Numbered from the stretch's first letter, positions 1 to 11,743 are shown. The stretch: DNA of 62,000 nucleotides from Symsagittifera roscoffensis (GCF_963678635.1 NC_087066.1:37398673-37460672); one strand, 5' to 3'. Program-made: numbers and translations. Notes: generated by a model not told the origin, from the sequence alone.

Positions 1-211
1 CACTAGAAATCTCAACTCGAAGTGCATAAAATTTAATCAGAGCCCAAAATTTTTTACAATACCAAAGCAGAAAAAGCGGCATTGAAATTAATGTTTTTAA
101 AACATGGTCAAGCATTTTTTCCAAACATGAATTCAGTTTTCTCTGTGACCGTAGTCTAATAGAATTTCCATGTCGTGGTTCTGACCCTCAAACTGAATTG
201 AGCTCACTCTT
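1..211. repeat. Direct repeat, copy 1 (cut by window edge)
   Basis: This stretch recurs at 644-854 at a constant offset of 643 bases, with no indels and only about two base differences seen by eye (for example near 50 and 86). The copy may extend left of the window. It has no open frame. The near identity points to a recent local duplication. Confidence 0.9.
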
Positions 212-245
212 CACTGCTTGAAAAAATTCATCTTTAAAGAAGGTT

Positions 246-460
246 ATCTTGCAAGATCTTGCAAGATCTTTTAAAGAGATGCATCGTCTTTGAAAGAATC
301 TTGCAAGATTCTTGCAAGGTTTCGCACACTAGTCAATTAGGGGAAGTTATCTTGTACGACCTTGCAAGAATATTGAAAAACTCATCTAAGGAGGATCTTA
401 TAGAAGGTCATAAGCGAGATCTTCTTAGGCATGATTTCTGGAAGCAAGATCTTTAAAGAG
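246..460. repeat. Irregular GCAAGATCTT minisatellite
   Basis: Variants of TTGCAAGATCTT and GAATCTTGCAAGATT recur here, for example at 247-272 and 297-320, with looser forms up to 455. A 65-residue open frame runs through it (259-456), but it is made of the repeat and resembles nothing known. A smaller patch of the same motif follows the second direct repeat at about 852-900. Confidence 0.6.
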
Positions 461-643
461 TAGTGGTACCACTTAAATACTTAAGCAAATCAGCAAAAGA
501 AAAAAAAGAAAAAATTAATTTGAAAGTTATCATGAGTATAAATGTTCATCGTATCCAAGTGAACACAACATACAATATATCTGAAGCTATTTTAATCTAT
601 TGATCAAAGTTTTGACATAAATAACAAAAATTTAAAATTTATC

Positions 644-854
644 CACTAGAAATCTCAACTCGAAGTGCATAAAATTTAATCAGAGCCCAAAGTTTTTTAC
701 AATACCAAAGCAGAAAAAGCGGCAATGAAATTAATGTTTTTAAAACATGGTCAAGCATTTTTTCCAAACATGAATTCAGTTTTCTCTGTGACCGTAGTCT
801 AATAGAATTTCCATGTCGTGGTTCTGACCCTCAAACTGAATTGAGCTCACTCTT
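644..854. repeat. Direct repeat, copy 2
   Basis: Partner of 1-211. The two copies bracket the GCAAGATCTT-rich patch, and both end exactly at the same AGCTCACTCTT, after which the second copy also runs into a GCAAAATCTT-rich stretch. This suggests that repeat and minisatellite were duplicated together and one interval was later reshaped. Confidence 0.9.
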
Positions 855-1149
855 GCAAAATCTTGCGAGATAAAGTCCATCTTGCAAAATCTTTTAAGAT
901 CACCTTACTTGATCGACTAGGCTGGTTTATGTGTAAATCAAGTTTTTTGAATAGTCTTTTTTTCAGTTTAATTTACAGGGAGCAATGAATCTTAGCGGGA
1001 ATTCCTTTCTAGCAATCAGAACTTAACGTGACTTTGGTTATGTTCAGCCCATTGTTGCAAATTTTTGTCATCAACCAGAGTCTAAGATTCAGAAAACAAG
1101 ATGAAAAACCCGAAACTTTAGTTTCTTAAGTTCTGTTCCTTTTTTGTTA

Positions 1150-4060
1150 ATAGTTTTTTTATCACTTTTCGCTGATCTTGCTTAATTTGAGTTAAAGTCG
1201 CACAAACGTCATAAACTGAACTAATTTTTTCTCATATTTTTTGCATCGCGCGAGTGCTGCAAATTTTCTTAAGATTTTTGAAATTTTTTTTGATGACCTT
1301 GCTTAAGGTGACTTAAAATCTCACGAGCTCTGCAAGCGACTTGATATTTTTGTAATGTTTTTGCTGACGTAGCATAAAATGTTTTAAAGTTAAGCAAGCG
1401 CTGCAAGGACAAAACAACTGTAACCCGACCTTGGATTACCACTCTCGCTTTTGTGTTACTGGTCAGAATTGATAAAATATTTTATCTTAAAATCACTGTT
1501 GTATAGAATTTTGTATAAAATTACATCAACCGTGAACATTTGTCGGTATCATAGAAATGATAATTTGCTTCAAAATGAAAAAAAGATAATTAAAATAGCT
1601 AAAGTTTTGGAAGTTTGAAGCTTTTAATTTACAAATCGTTTCAATCAAAAATGCCTTGTCATTAGGGACTAATAAATTGTTGATGTTTGCGTAAGTATAA
1701 GGCGTTAATACACAATTGATATATTAATTTGGTTCGCAAAATTTTTCTAAAATGTCACAGTGTTGACAGCATAAATAGCTGTTGATACAAGAACAAACGC
1801 ACAATTTACAACATTCGGGAAGAAGAATGTAAGATAGATACCTCGAGAATCTCTTCAGAAGGAAAAAAGTAATACCAGGAATGAGTAAGAAAACATTTAT
1901 AAGCTGAATTGAGTTTTACAACTTTCCTCAATTGAATGAACAAACTGATCTAAATTGAATATTTAGGTTTAATTCGAAAATAGTTAGGTTAAAGATCAGA
2001 AAGCAGAACCTAGGAGGAGTCCGCGATTAAACGACTGCATGATATAATTGTTTTTTTTTCGTGGTCGCTTTTGTTTTGAACTAATGGACTTACAACAATT
2101 GCAGTTTGCTTGGCTCACTTCGTTAAATCTAATTTGCTTTTCAAAATATTAATTTTTTCGTTCCGTTCTTATACGTAGTTTATGTCCATTTTTTACTGAT
2201 CTTGCTTAATTTGAATTAAAGTCGCACAAGCGCTATAAACTGACCTAATTTTTTCTCACATTTTTGCATCGCGCGAGGGCTGCACGTTGACTTATAATTT
2301 TTGAACCATTTTTTGCTGAACTTGCCTAATTTGACTTAAAATTGCGCGAGCACTGCAAGTTGTCCTAAAATGTTTGTAATATTTTTGCTGACCTTGCTTA
2401 GTTTGACTTAAATCCCGCGAGTGGTGCAAGTTGATTTTAAATTTTAGTTGATAAGCTAAATGACTCCAAGTTGATCAGCTATGTTATCTTAAAGTGACTG
2501 TTTTATAGAATTGCTTTTGAAATAACATCAATTCTGAACATTTGTCCTGCGTCAAAAAAAGATAATTTGCTTCAAAATGGGGAAACCCTAATTGAAACAG
2601 CTAAAAGAGAATACAAAATTGCTGCAATTTTCTAGAAACTTGAAGCTTTTTAATTATAAATTTTGTCAATCAAACTGCTTTGTCTTCAGGAACAACAAAA
2701 CATCATATCTGATGTTTGCGTAAGTAAAACGCGTTGATACAAAATTTATTTTTTGATTCAGTTCGCAATAGTTTTTTAAAATGTCACAGTGTTGAAAGCA
2801 TAAATAGCTGTTGATATAAAAGTGAACACGCAATTTACAGCATTCGGAATTAAGAAAAATAGAAACATCGAGAAATTCTTCATAAGGAAAAAAATAATAC
2901 CAGGAATAAGTAAGAAAACAATTGTAAGCTGAATTGAGTTTTACAATTTTCCTTAAAAAATAGACAAAATGATTCATATTAAATATTTAGGTTTATATCA
3001 AAATTTGTTAGGTTAATGATCAGAAAACACAACCTAGCTTGATAAATGTTTTTTTTTCGGGTCGCTTATTTTCAACTAATGGACATGCGATAGTTGCAGT
3101 TCGATTTTGTCACTTCGTCGAATCTAATTTGCTTTCTAAAAAATTCGTTTTTTCCCCGTATTTATAATTAGTTTTTTTCTTCATTTTTTTGCTGATATTG
3201 CTTAATTTGACCTAAAGTCGCACAAACGCTATAAGCTCATCTAATTTTTTTCTCACATTTTTTGCATCGCGCGAGTGCTGCAACTTGACCTTACTTTTTT
3301 AAAACATCTTTTTCTCCTTACCTTGCTTAATTTGACTTAAAATTGCGAAAGCGCTGCAAGATGACTGGATGTTTTCGTGAAATTTTTGCTGACCCTGCTG
3401 AAAGTGACTTAAAATCGAACGAGCGCTGCAAGTTGGTAAAACAATTTTAATGCATTTTTTGCAGACCTTGCTCAATTTGACTAAAATCCGGCGAGCGCTG
3501 CAAGTTGACTTAATATTTTTGTAACATTTTTTGCTGACCTTGCATAACTTGACTTAAAGATGAGTAAGCGCTGCGAGGACAAAACAACTGTAGCCCGACT
3601 TTGGGTTAGCTTTTTTGTTTTTGTGCATACGAGAAAAGAATGAAGGAAAACTTGCATTTACTTGTCAGAACTGATAAGCTATCTTATGATAAATTCACTG
3701 TTGTATAGTTTTGTGTATAGAATAACATCAATCATGAACTTTTTCCTGGATCATAGAAAATATAATTCGCTTCGAAATGGGAAAAAAAATAAAAGAGCTA
3801 AGATAGAATGCGAAGTTGAAAAATACGGAATTGAATCAACTAAAAAACAAGTTGATTCGAATTAAAAATTTAGGTTTATATTAAATTTTGTTAGGTTAAA
3901 GATCAGAAAGCGGAACCTAGGAGGAGTCCGCGATTACAAGACTGCTTCAGTTTCCTGGTCGATTTTTTGTTGAACTAGTGGACTTGCGATAATTGCAGTT
4001 CATTTGGTTCACTTTGTCAAATCGAACTTGCTGTGTAACATTTTAATTTTCTTTCCGTTT
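1150..4060. repeat. Higher-order tandem repeat, about 1.0-kb units
   Basis: Three diverged units start at about 1160, 2190 and 3180, each at a stretch like GCTTAATTTGA followed by AAAGTCGCACAA. Each unit begins with several short sub-repeats of the form TTTTTGCTGACCTTGCTTAA ... GCGCGAGCGCTGCAAGTTGA. This is followed by an AT-rich part carrying AAAATGTCACAGTGTTGA (units 1 and 2), and then by the block around CCTAGGAGGAGTCCGCGATT (units 1 and 3). Unit 3 has an internal deletion. A fourth partial unit lies at 7191-7560. No coding potential is seen. It behaves like a complex satellite or an old tandem duplication. Confidence 0.75.
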
Positions 4061-5326
4061 GCCTAAATCTGCGATTGGAAGTATATATAAACTTAAATAG
4101 TTTGATAAAGTATAGACGAGTATGTTATGCTTTGAAATATCAAAAACTGTTTCGGTCTGCGCTTTTTGACAACTAAGTGTTCAGATTAAGTACTCTGAAA
4201 CTTTTTGGTTTCTCTTATTATCTTCTTTTTTTTCTGCTGGACGTCGTTTTAACCAAAATACTGAAAGAAAAAAAAAGAAAAAAAGTATCACCACAACGAA
4301 GTACAAACAAATAAAATCAAACTGTTTTCGGATAAGTCGAATACATTAATGATCTTCTTATAAGCTGTTGATACTTAAATACTACTGCGCAAAGTTTGAA
4401 AATCTTTAGGTCGAATGAAGTATTGGGCTGCTCATAAATTATCCATTGTGCAAACTTTAAAAACCGAACTTTTAGAGGATCTTCTCAATGACCCTAAAGT
4501 TCCTAAAATGAGTGAACACATTGTATTCGGGGATTCAAATCTCAACCTTTTGAGAGGTAACTCCTTTTGGACAATCTTTCAGGAGCTGCTTTGCAGTTTT
4601 AATTTTCAGTTTGATCAATTGTCTGCTGCTTCAAATGAGCAAAGCATTTCTAAATACAAAATCGCTGATTGGTGTTATCAATGAAGTAATAAGAGGCAGT
4701 TTGAATGATTCAATTAAGTCCTATTTGAACAAAAGAAATCAGCTTATTTTTATAGACGCGTCCCATTTCAAAACTATAATTCTCGAATTTGGAGTTCCCT
4801 GAGGATCTATCCTTTGCCCGCTATTCTTCATCCTTTACATGACAGTTTTTGATAGTTGTTGCAATCATCTTCACAGTATTCTTTAGGCGGATGACGATAC
4901 AGCATTGCTAAAAACACAGGACAATGACACGCGGAATGCTGAGTTGAATGATGAAATTAAGGCTGACCAAACTAATATGGTTAAATACATAAAATCCGGC
5001 AATAGATAAATCTAAATGCTGTCAAAACAACCGGAGACTTATGAAGAAGAAGTTTAAATTTTTAAATACTTAGACCGCAAAGAGTAGATTTGAAATACAA
5101 ATTGAATTTCGAGAAGCACATACAAGTGCTCAAGAAAAAAAGGTCGTTTCTTCGGAATCTTTCACCAGCTAAGGAAAACCTTGAATTCAAAAAAAAACGC
5201 TGAGAGCAAGCAAAAGTTGCGTACAACCAATATTTCAATATAATGTTCTGCTATACAAAATAACAAGTAAATCTAATTTTAGTGAGTTACTAAGAAGTTA
5301 GTAAGGTTTCATAAGAAAAAACTCAG
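3691..5326. repeat. Segmental duplication, copy 1
   Basis: This block is nearly identical to 7191-8838. The match starts inside the third 1.0-kb satellite unit, runs through the whole dead retrotransposon and stops sharply at ACTCAG (5326 and 8838), after which the sequences are unrelated. A few point differences and small indels are visible, for example 4693 versus 8205 and the poly-A near 5195. The copying is recent and postdates the death of the retrotransposon. Confidence 0.92.
4415..5310 (+). pseudogene. Dead non-LTR retrotransposon, endonuclease plus RT remnant (copy 1)
   Basis: The first frame (4415-4684) contains HIVFGDSNLNLL, matching the GDFN motif of the endonuclease of Jockey/CR1-like LINEs. 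A second frame from 4611 reads as the middle of the reverse transcriptase: MSKAF (normally DLSKAFD), IKSYLNKRNQ, GVP-stop-GSILCPLFFILYM, then stop-ADDDTALL where family members have F/YADD. The tail (5095-5310) matches the conserved end of LINE RT domains. The region between endonuclease and RT is missing, so most of the finger and palm N-terminus is deleted. The conserved first catalytic Asp is absent, and stops sit directly in the GVPQG and ADD boxes. No function remains. The superfamily (Jockey, CR1 or L2) cannot be fixed by eye. Confidence 0.75.
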
Positions 5327-5799
5327 AATTCAAAAAATTTTGTTTTTCAATATAATTTATTAAAAAAACAAAACTTGAATCAATATTAAATTTAGAAGCT
5401 TTCAAGCTAAAGTATACTTGGTGATTAAAAAAGGTATGAAAAATTCAGCATGAGGCAAAAAGCAGTGGCAAAGGATCAATTTTTAAGTTTGCAGATTAAA
5501 ACTACTTTTTAAAAACTTAGTTTCATTTGGATTACTATCCGAACTTTATCAATAATCTTTCTATATGGCGGTTTGGAAGCTTTTTCATTATAACTTTTTC
5601 GAAATTACTTTCTGGGTTTTTGGATTCGTTATGTAAAACTTTGCGGAATTTAATTTGGATTGTTAGCTAATTGTATTGCTGTGTTTTTGAGGGATGTGTC
5701 TCAACAAGTTTCTTATATCTAATAGTTGCTATTTGGATCTCTAAATATTAATCTAGCATCAGAGACTACGGGTTGAGTTGTTGGACCAACCAGGCTCAA
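5327..5799. other. Interval without recognised feature
   Basis: AT-rich DNA between the first duplicated block and the GC-rich array. The text becomes more CpG-rich from about 5800. No gene, splice-like exon or clear repeat was recognised. Confidence 0.5.
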
Positions 5800-7160
5800 A
5801 ATGGCTATGTTTCGACCGGCTCGTTTAAAAAGGGCTCTAATTTGACCGACTCGACCCAAATCGGCGACCGTCTTAATTTGCGACATAAATTGGATTCCGT
5901 TCGACAGTGTCAGTCGAATCATGAGTCGAGCACCTGAGTTGGTCTGAAAAACTGCGCCATGTTCGCCTCTGTCTGGAAAACCACGCTGTATCCGCCTTGG
6001 TTGCGAAATTCGCGCCGTCCCCGCCTTGGTATGAAAAGTCGCGCTTTATCCGCCTTGGTCGCGAAAGTTGCATCATATCAGCCATGGTCGCTCCGCGGGT
6101 CACGCCGCATCCGGATTCAGACCCAAATTGCATAGTCGCGGCGAGAGTTTCATCTGGAATGTCTGAACATAAGGTCTGGAAGATCTGGACATGAGTCGTG
6201 CCAAGGGTTGCGCCGCATCCGGATTCAGACGCAAATTGCACAGTCGCGCCGAGAGTTTGATTCTGGAAAGTCTAGATATAAGGTCGGGAAGGTCTTGACA
6301 TGAGTCATACCAAGGGTGGCGCCGCATCCGGATTTAGACCCAAATTGCATAGTCGCGCCAAAAGTTTCATTCTGGAAAGTCTGGGCATAAGATTTGGAAA
6401 GTCTGGACATGAGTCGCGCGCGCCAAGGGTCGCGCCGCTTCCGGATTTATACCCAAACTGCATAGTCGCGCCGAGAGTTTCAGTCTGGAAAGTCTGGACA
6501 AAAGGATCGAGAAGGTCTGGACATGAGTCGGACCAAGGGTCGCGCCGCATCCGGATTAAGATCCAAATTGCATAGCCGCGCCAAAAGTTTGAGTCTGCAA
6601 AGTCTAGACATACGGTTTGGAAAGTCTGGACGTGAGTCGCGCCAGGGGTCGCGCCGCATCCGGATTTAGATCCAAATTACATAGTCCCGCCGAGAGTTTG
6701 AGTCTGGAAAGTATGGCCATGAGTCGCGCCGTGGGCTGCGAAAGTCTGGTAATACCAAAATTTGGTCGCGAGAGTCTGGACATGGGTCGCGAAAGTCTGG
6801 ACATACTAAAATTTGGTCCCAAAAATCTCAACATTGGTCGCGAAATTCTGTGTCCAGACTTTCGCGACCCATGTCCAGACTTTCGCGACCAGGTTTTGGT
6901 ATGTCTAGACTTTCTCGGCCGACGGCGCACGACTCATGTCCAGGCTTTCCAGACCTTATGTCCAGACTTTCGAGACTCAAACTATCAGCGCGACTATGCA
7001 ATTTGGGTCTAAATCCGGATGCAGCGGGACCATTGGCGTGACTCACGTCCAGACTTCCAAACCTTGTGTCCAGTCTTTCCATACTCAAACTCTCGGCGCG
7101 ATTTTGAAAATTTGGTCTAAATCCGGATGCGGCGCGACCCTCAAAGTCTGGAAATAAGTC
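5800..7160. repeat. CpG-rich 109-bp tandem array with an internal inversion
   Basis: The landmark GCCGCATCCGGATT or a close variant occurs at 6104, 6212, 6321, 6434, 6544 and 6653, a spacing of 108-113 bases. Each unit also carries AAATTGCATAGTCGCGCC and GTCTGGACATGAGTCG. From about 6720 shorter units built on GTCGCGAAAGTCTGGACAT take over. At about 6850 the orientation flips, and two units follow in reverse complement, with the landmark at about 7013 and 7119. Overlapping open frames in all six frames (for example 5873-6241 and 6617-7012) arise only from scarcity of stops in GC-rich DNA. The composition is strikingly unlike the flanks. Confidence 0.85.
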
Positions 7161-7190
7161 TGGAACCTCGACCCGGGACAACCCATACTC

Positions 7191-8838
7191 AAATTGCACT
7201 GTTGTATAGTTTTGTGTATAGAATGACATCAATCATGAAATTTTTCCTGGATCATAGAAAATATAATTCGCTTCAAAATGGGAAAAAATAAATAAAAGAG
7301 CTAAAATAGAATGCGAAGTTGAAAAATACGAAATCGAATCAACTAAAAAGCAAATTGATTCGAATTAAAAATTTAGGTTTATATTAAAATTTGTTAGGTT
7401 AAAGATCAGAAAGCGGAACCTAGGAGGAGTCCGCGATTACACGACTGCTTCATAAGTGTTTTTTTTTCGTGGTCGATTTTTTTGAACTAGTGGACTTGCG
7501 ATAATTGCAGTTCATTTGGTTCACTTTGTCAAATCGAACTTGCTGTGTAACATTTTAATTTTCTTTCCGTTTGCTTAAAACTGCGATTGGAAGTATATAT
7601 AAACTTAAATAGTTTGATAAAGTATAGACGAGTATGTTATGCTTTCAAAAATCAAAAACTGTTTTGGTCTGCTTTTTGACAACTAAGTGTTCAGATTGAG
7701 TGCTCTGGAAATTTTTGGTCTCTCTTATTATCTTATGTTTTTTTTCTGCTGGACGTCGTTTTAACCAAAATACTGAAAGAAAAAAAAAGAAAAAAAGAAT
7801 CACCACAACGAAGTACAAACAAATAAAATCAAACTGTTTTCGGATAAGTCGAATACATTAATGATCTTCTTATAAGCTGTTGATACTTAAATACTACTGC
7901 GCAAAGTTTGAAAATCTTTAGGTCGAATGAAGTATTGGGCTGCTCATAAATTATCCATTGTGCAAACTTTAAAAACCGAACTTTTAGAGGATCTTCTCAA
8001 TGACCCTAAAGTTCCTAAAATGAGTGAACACATTGTATTCGGGGATTCAAATCTCAACCTTTTGAGAGGTAACTCCTTTTGGACAATCTTTCAGGAGCTG
8101 CTTTGCAGTTTTAATTTTCAGTTTGATCAATTGTCTGCTGCTTCAAATGAGCAAAGCATTTCTAAATACAAAATCGCTGATTGGTGTTATCAATGAAGTA
8201 ATAAGAGGGAGTTTGAATGATTCAATTAAGTCCTATTTGAACAAAAGAAATCAGCTTATTTTTATAGACGCGTCCCATTTCAAAACTATAATTCTCGAAT
8301 TTGGAGTTCCCTGAGGATCTATCCTTTGCCCGCTATTCTTCATCCTTTACATGACAGTTTTTGATAGTTGTTGCAATCATCTTCACAGTATTCTTTAGGC
8401 GGATGACGATACAGCATTGCTAAAAACACAGGACAATGACACGCGGAATGCTGAGTTGAATGATGAAATTAAGGCTGACCAAACTAATATGGTTAAATAC
8501 ATAAAATCCGGCAATAGATAAATCTAAATGCTGTCAAAACAACCGGAGACTTATAAAGAAGAAGTTTAAATTTTAAATACTTAGACCGCAAAGAGTAGAT
8601 TTGAAATGCAAATTGAATTTCGAGGAGCACATACAAGTGCTCAAGAAAAAAAGGTCGTTTCTTCGGAATCTTTCACCAGCTAAGGAAAACCTTGAATTCA
8701 AAAAAAAAACGCTGAGAGCAAGCAAAAGTTGTGTACAACCAATATTTCAATATAATGTTCTGCTATACAAAATAACAAGTAAATCTAATTTTAGTGAGTT
8801 ACCAAGAAGTTAGTAAGGTTTCATAAGAAAAAACTCAG
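7191..8838. repeat. Segmental duplication, copy 2
   Basis: Second copy of 3691-5326, in the same orientation, starting immediately after the last reversed unit of the 109-bp array. Its left part (7191-7560) is the satellite block with CCTAGGAGGAGTCCGCGATT, and its right part is the retrotransposon remnant. The spacing between copies is about 3.5 kb, so the GC-rich array sits exactly between the two. Confidence 0.92.
7927..8822 (+). pseudogene. Dead non-LTR retrotransposon, endonuclease plus RT remnant (copy 2)
   Basis: Same structure as the copy at 4415-5310: endonuclease piece 7927-8196, RT middle from 8123, RT tail 8601-8813. It carries the same missing segment, the same stop in the GVPQG box and the same stop before ADD. 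Shared lesions show that it was duplicated as an already inactive copy rather than inserted independently. A one-base change in a poly-A tract leaves the tail frame slightly longer (70 residues) than in copy 1. Confidence 0.75.
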
Positions 8839-9279
8839 TAGTCATTTTTTTATCTTATTTTTTTTTACCTTGAAAAAAATTGTAGAGTTTATCGAATAAA
8901 TAAAATAGTGATCAAGTCCAGATTGAAAGATTTTTTATTTGTGACAAATCATTCAGCCCCTTCTGATACTATTTTGTGGTTTTTGATTCTGAAGAATAAC
9001 AAGACCATTAGTTTATCAGGGGCAATTTATGGTTGTATAGACAGCTCCTTAATCGGTATCAAATAGTTGCTTGTAAGAAACTGTTTAAAAACCATATTTT
9101 TTGGACAATAATAAACACCAGCGTGAAGTTTTGAGTAGCGCAAAAACTAAAGCTTTTGATTAGTGTTTCTCAACATAATTTGGAAAAAAAATTGTACGGG
9201 AAAAATTGTTAAACATAAAAACACATAAATACATATATAAATACACACAGCGCACATACATAAGTCGGAATCCGGGATC
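8839..9279. other. Interval without recognised feature
   Basis: AT-rich, with long T runs near 8845-8875 and a short ACATAAATACATATATAAATA-like stretch near 9220. No gene or repeat family was recognised. Confidence 0.5.
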
Positions 9280-9437
9280 TTTTTCGTTTCCCCACCTGCG
9301 AACTTTTTCGAGTAATTTTTTGCTCACTATTTCTGATTGTTACAAAAATTCGCACCAAAATTAGTAGTTCGTCAATTGGTCGTCATGCCTAACTGCGTAA
9401 AACCAGCCCTTGTATCATAAAATTGGAAAAAAGTCCA
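9280..9437. repeat. 158-bp direct repeat, copy 1
   Basis: This stretch, from TTTTTCGTTTCCCCACCTGC to TTGGAAAAAAGTCCA, recurs at 10528-10684 with a single A indel as the only difference seen. It does not start with TG, no polymerase III box was found, and there is no open frame. The two copies bound a 1.09-kb AT-rich interval, so they could be terminal direct repeats of a small element or a short duplicated segment. Confidence 0.9.
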
Positions 9438-10527
9438 GGAAAAAGGGCAAATTTTAAAACTCAAAACATCTTTTCGACTTAAATTCAAGGAGTCAATATC
9501 TTCAATGGACTAAAAATAATAATGATAAAATTTGTTAATTTCAGCGTCGAAACTTGATCGAACATAAAATTTCTAAAAAGCACAAAAATTACGCATTTCT
9601 TCAAAATTCGGAACAACAAGATTCATCGTGAATCAGAGCAAAACTTGAATCTTCCGATCACCAGATTTTACTTTTTAGAAAAATCTAATGAAAAGTGCAA
9701 AAAAGTGAGAATTTTTTTGAAACTGTAAGATGTTTTTTTCTTTCCCCCTTTTTTATGTAAGTAGATGTTGATTTGTTTTTCGTGTGGGGTTTCCGAATTA
9801 CAAAGAGCAAATTTCTCGCGACAATTCAATTTGGATGGATTTATTTTGCCGCATACTTTTTCACAAAACGAAATTTTTCTGCGCAAATTATCCCAATTTG
9901 ATTTAGATAGTCAAAGTAACCCCAATTTGAAACCCGGATAAAATTGCGAGAAAAGATCCAATGTGATTTTTTAAGCTCACAAGAGCAATTTTTTTCTAGA
10001 GGATACAAAATTTTTTACTTGAGGTGTTCAGTCAAAAAATCGAAATTTGAATTAACACAAATTTTAAAGAAATAAAAAAATTTTACGAAAACAAAGCCTG
10101 AAAAAATAGGTTTGATGATTTGAAAACACTACCTTGGGCAAACAAAGTTTTTTAAACCATTAAATTAATGTCAATTCACATTTGTTTAAGGTTTTTTAAA
10201 CTTTTTCCTGAAATAATACCTTTTTGTGCCAACTAAATCTGCTCAATTTGTGAGCCAAGCATTCTGGACAAAATTTGTTCCAATTTGTTCCAAAGTGCGG
10301 TTTTTTTCACGCTTGTGTTGTAATTTTTCTAAATTCAGAATATTCAAATTTTTATTTGAGCGCTTCGAAAAAAAATTCCTGAACAACCTGGACGGTAATG
10401 ATGTCCATAGCTCAATTCTAAAAAATCTTTGCGGTTGTAAAATTTTAAATCATATCATTTGAGATAATTAATGTGCGATATATTGCGTTATCACAAAACG
10501 CGTAAAAGCAAAGCATTCTAAATTGAA
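9438..10527. other. Interval between the 158-bp direct repeats
   Basis: AT-rich with many poly-T and poly-A runs. Short frames at 9668-9886 (minus) and 10226-10462 (plus) are rich in K, F and N and resemble nothing known. No transposase, RT or primer-binding site is visible, so an LTR-type interpretation is not supported. Confidence 0.5.
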
Positions 10528-10684
10528 TTTTTCGTTTCCCCACCTGCGAACTTTTTCGAGTAATTTTTTGCTCACTATTTCTGATTGTTACAAAAATTCG
10601 CACCAAAATTAGTAGTTCGTCAATTGGTCGTCATGCCTAACTGCGTAAAACCAGCCCTTGTATCATAAAATTGGAAAAAGTCCA
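10528..10684. repeat. 158-bp direct repeat, copy 2
   Basis: Partner of 9280-9437, in the same orientation. The near identity in otherwise unconserved DNA implies a recent event or selective constraint. Confidence 0.9.
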
Positions 10685-11268
10685 CTTTGAAATTTCATTT
10701 TTTTTGTTTTTTTTACAAGTGCTATCTATTTTTTCAAATTGAAAACTTTTCCATAGACTTTTAATGGCAGTATGAACATGCAATACCGTAGCCGTAGGGA
10801 AGACACTGCTTTGTAATCGAAGCTTATCACCTAGAAAAAAATTATTTGGTTCTACACACTAGCCACATTCCTTTTTCTAACAGTACCCCTCTTTTAAAAA
10901 CTATCCTCAAAAGGGCGTGGGAAGATTTTATGGCGTAGCGTTTTTGGTACCCAGAAAATTTGTATTGGGGTAAAACTTGAAATCATACGACAGACCTAAC
11001 ATTTGTGACAACATAAAAGAGTTTACTGACTTTTCCGATTTCAGATTACTTTGCAGGAAACAATCAGTGGAGAGGGACCCTGTTATCTAACTCCAGTCTT
11101 TTTCACGTGATTTTAATTGTTTTTTGGTCTAAAGAAGAATAGTGCTAACTAAAAGTTACCAAGTAAAAAATGTTCATTTGATTAGTATTGATGAAATTAT
11201 CGCAGGTTCCCGAAATTGGTAAAAAGTTATCCTTTTCAATTCACTTTATCAATTCTATTTGTGACAAA
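10685..11268. other. Interval without recognised feature
   Basis: AT-rich DNA. A short stretch near 10787-10880 is less biased, but no frame, splice pair or repeat could be recognised. Confidence 0.45.
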
Positions 11269-11743
11269 AACAAGACTGCTTGTATCTCAGAGCGAGATCA
11301 TAAATGTTGCTACTGCACTTTAAAGTCAATTAAGACGTTTTTTTGGTTGAAAAATTGACAAAATAGTGAATAAAAAAGTTATTTTTTCCCATTTCTTTCT
11401 CCATCCCCCCACATGCTGTGCAAGATTCAAAGAGCGAGTTTAGCATCTGTTATTGTTTTAAACGGACTAAATTGCGAACTCAATTCAGTTTGAAACGCAT
11501 TAATTTGCCGCTAACCCGTGCTATAAGAACGCATTATATAGCGCGTTATTTATCCCAAATTGACCAAAATAGCAATTTTCAAACCCCCATAGTTCTATAA
11601 AAAACGACCACAGGTAAAATATGATTTATGTTCGAGCTTAAGGCAACAATATCTCTCAGGTGGTTAAAAAACTCCATAAAAAAGGTCAGTCAATAAGTTG
11701 AAAATTGGCTGAATTAAAAACCACCCTTTTAAAGTCGGAACAA
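11269..11743 (+). mobile_element. Hairpin-ended repeat family, old diverged copy
   Basis: It begins AACAAGACTGCTTGTATC and ends AAAGTCGGAACAA, as do the copies at 36417 and 38197. Internally it keeps the order of family landmarks: a GCGCGTTATTTATCCCAAATT core, then the CACAGGTAAAATATGATTTA part and the AGTTGAAAATTGGCTG part. Both terminal hairpins have decayed (the 5' one reads CTCAGAGCGAGATCATAA). It is the most diverged long copy and the only one upstream of the receptor's first exon. Confidence 0.65.

Noticed and set aside
5873-7232. Many overlapping open frames with Arg/Ser-rich products on both strands.
   Set aside because: They come from a GC-rich tandem repeat with few stop codons; the same residues recur with the 109-base period in every frame, so they are not genes.
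9280-10684. Direct repeats read as LTRs of a small retrotransposon.
   Set aside because: No TG...CA ends, primer-binding site, polypurine tract or coding domain was found between them.
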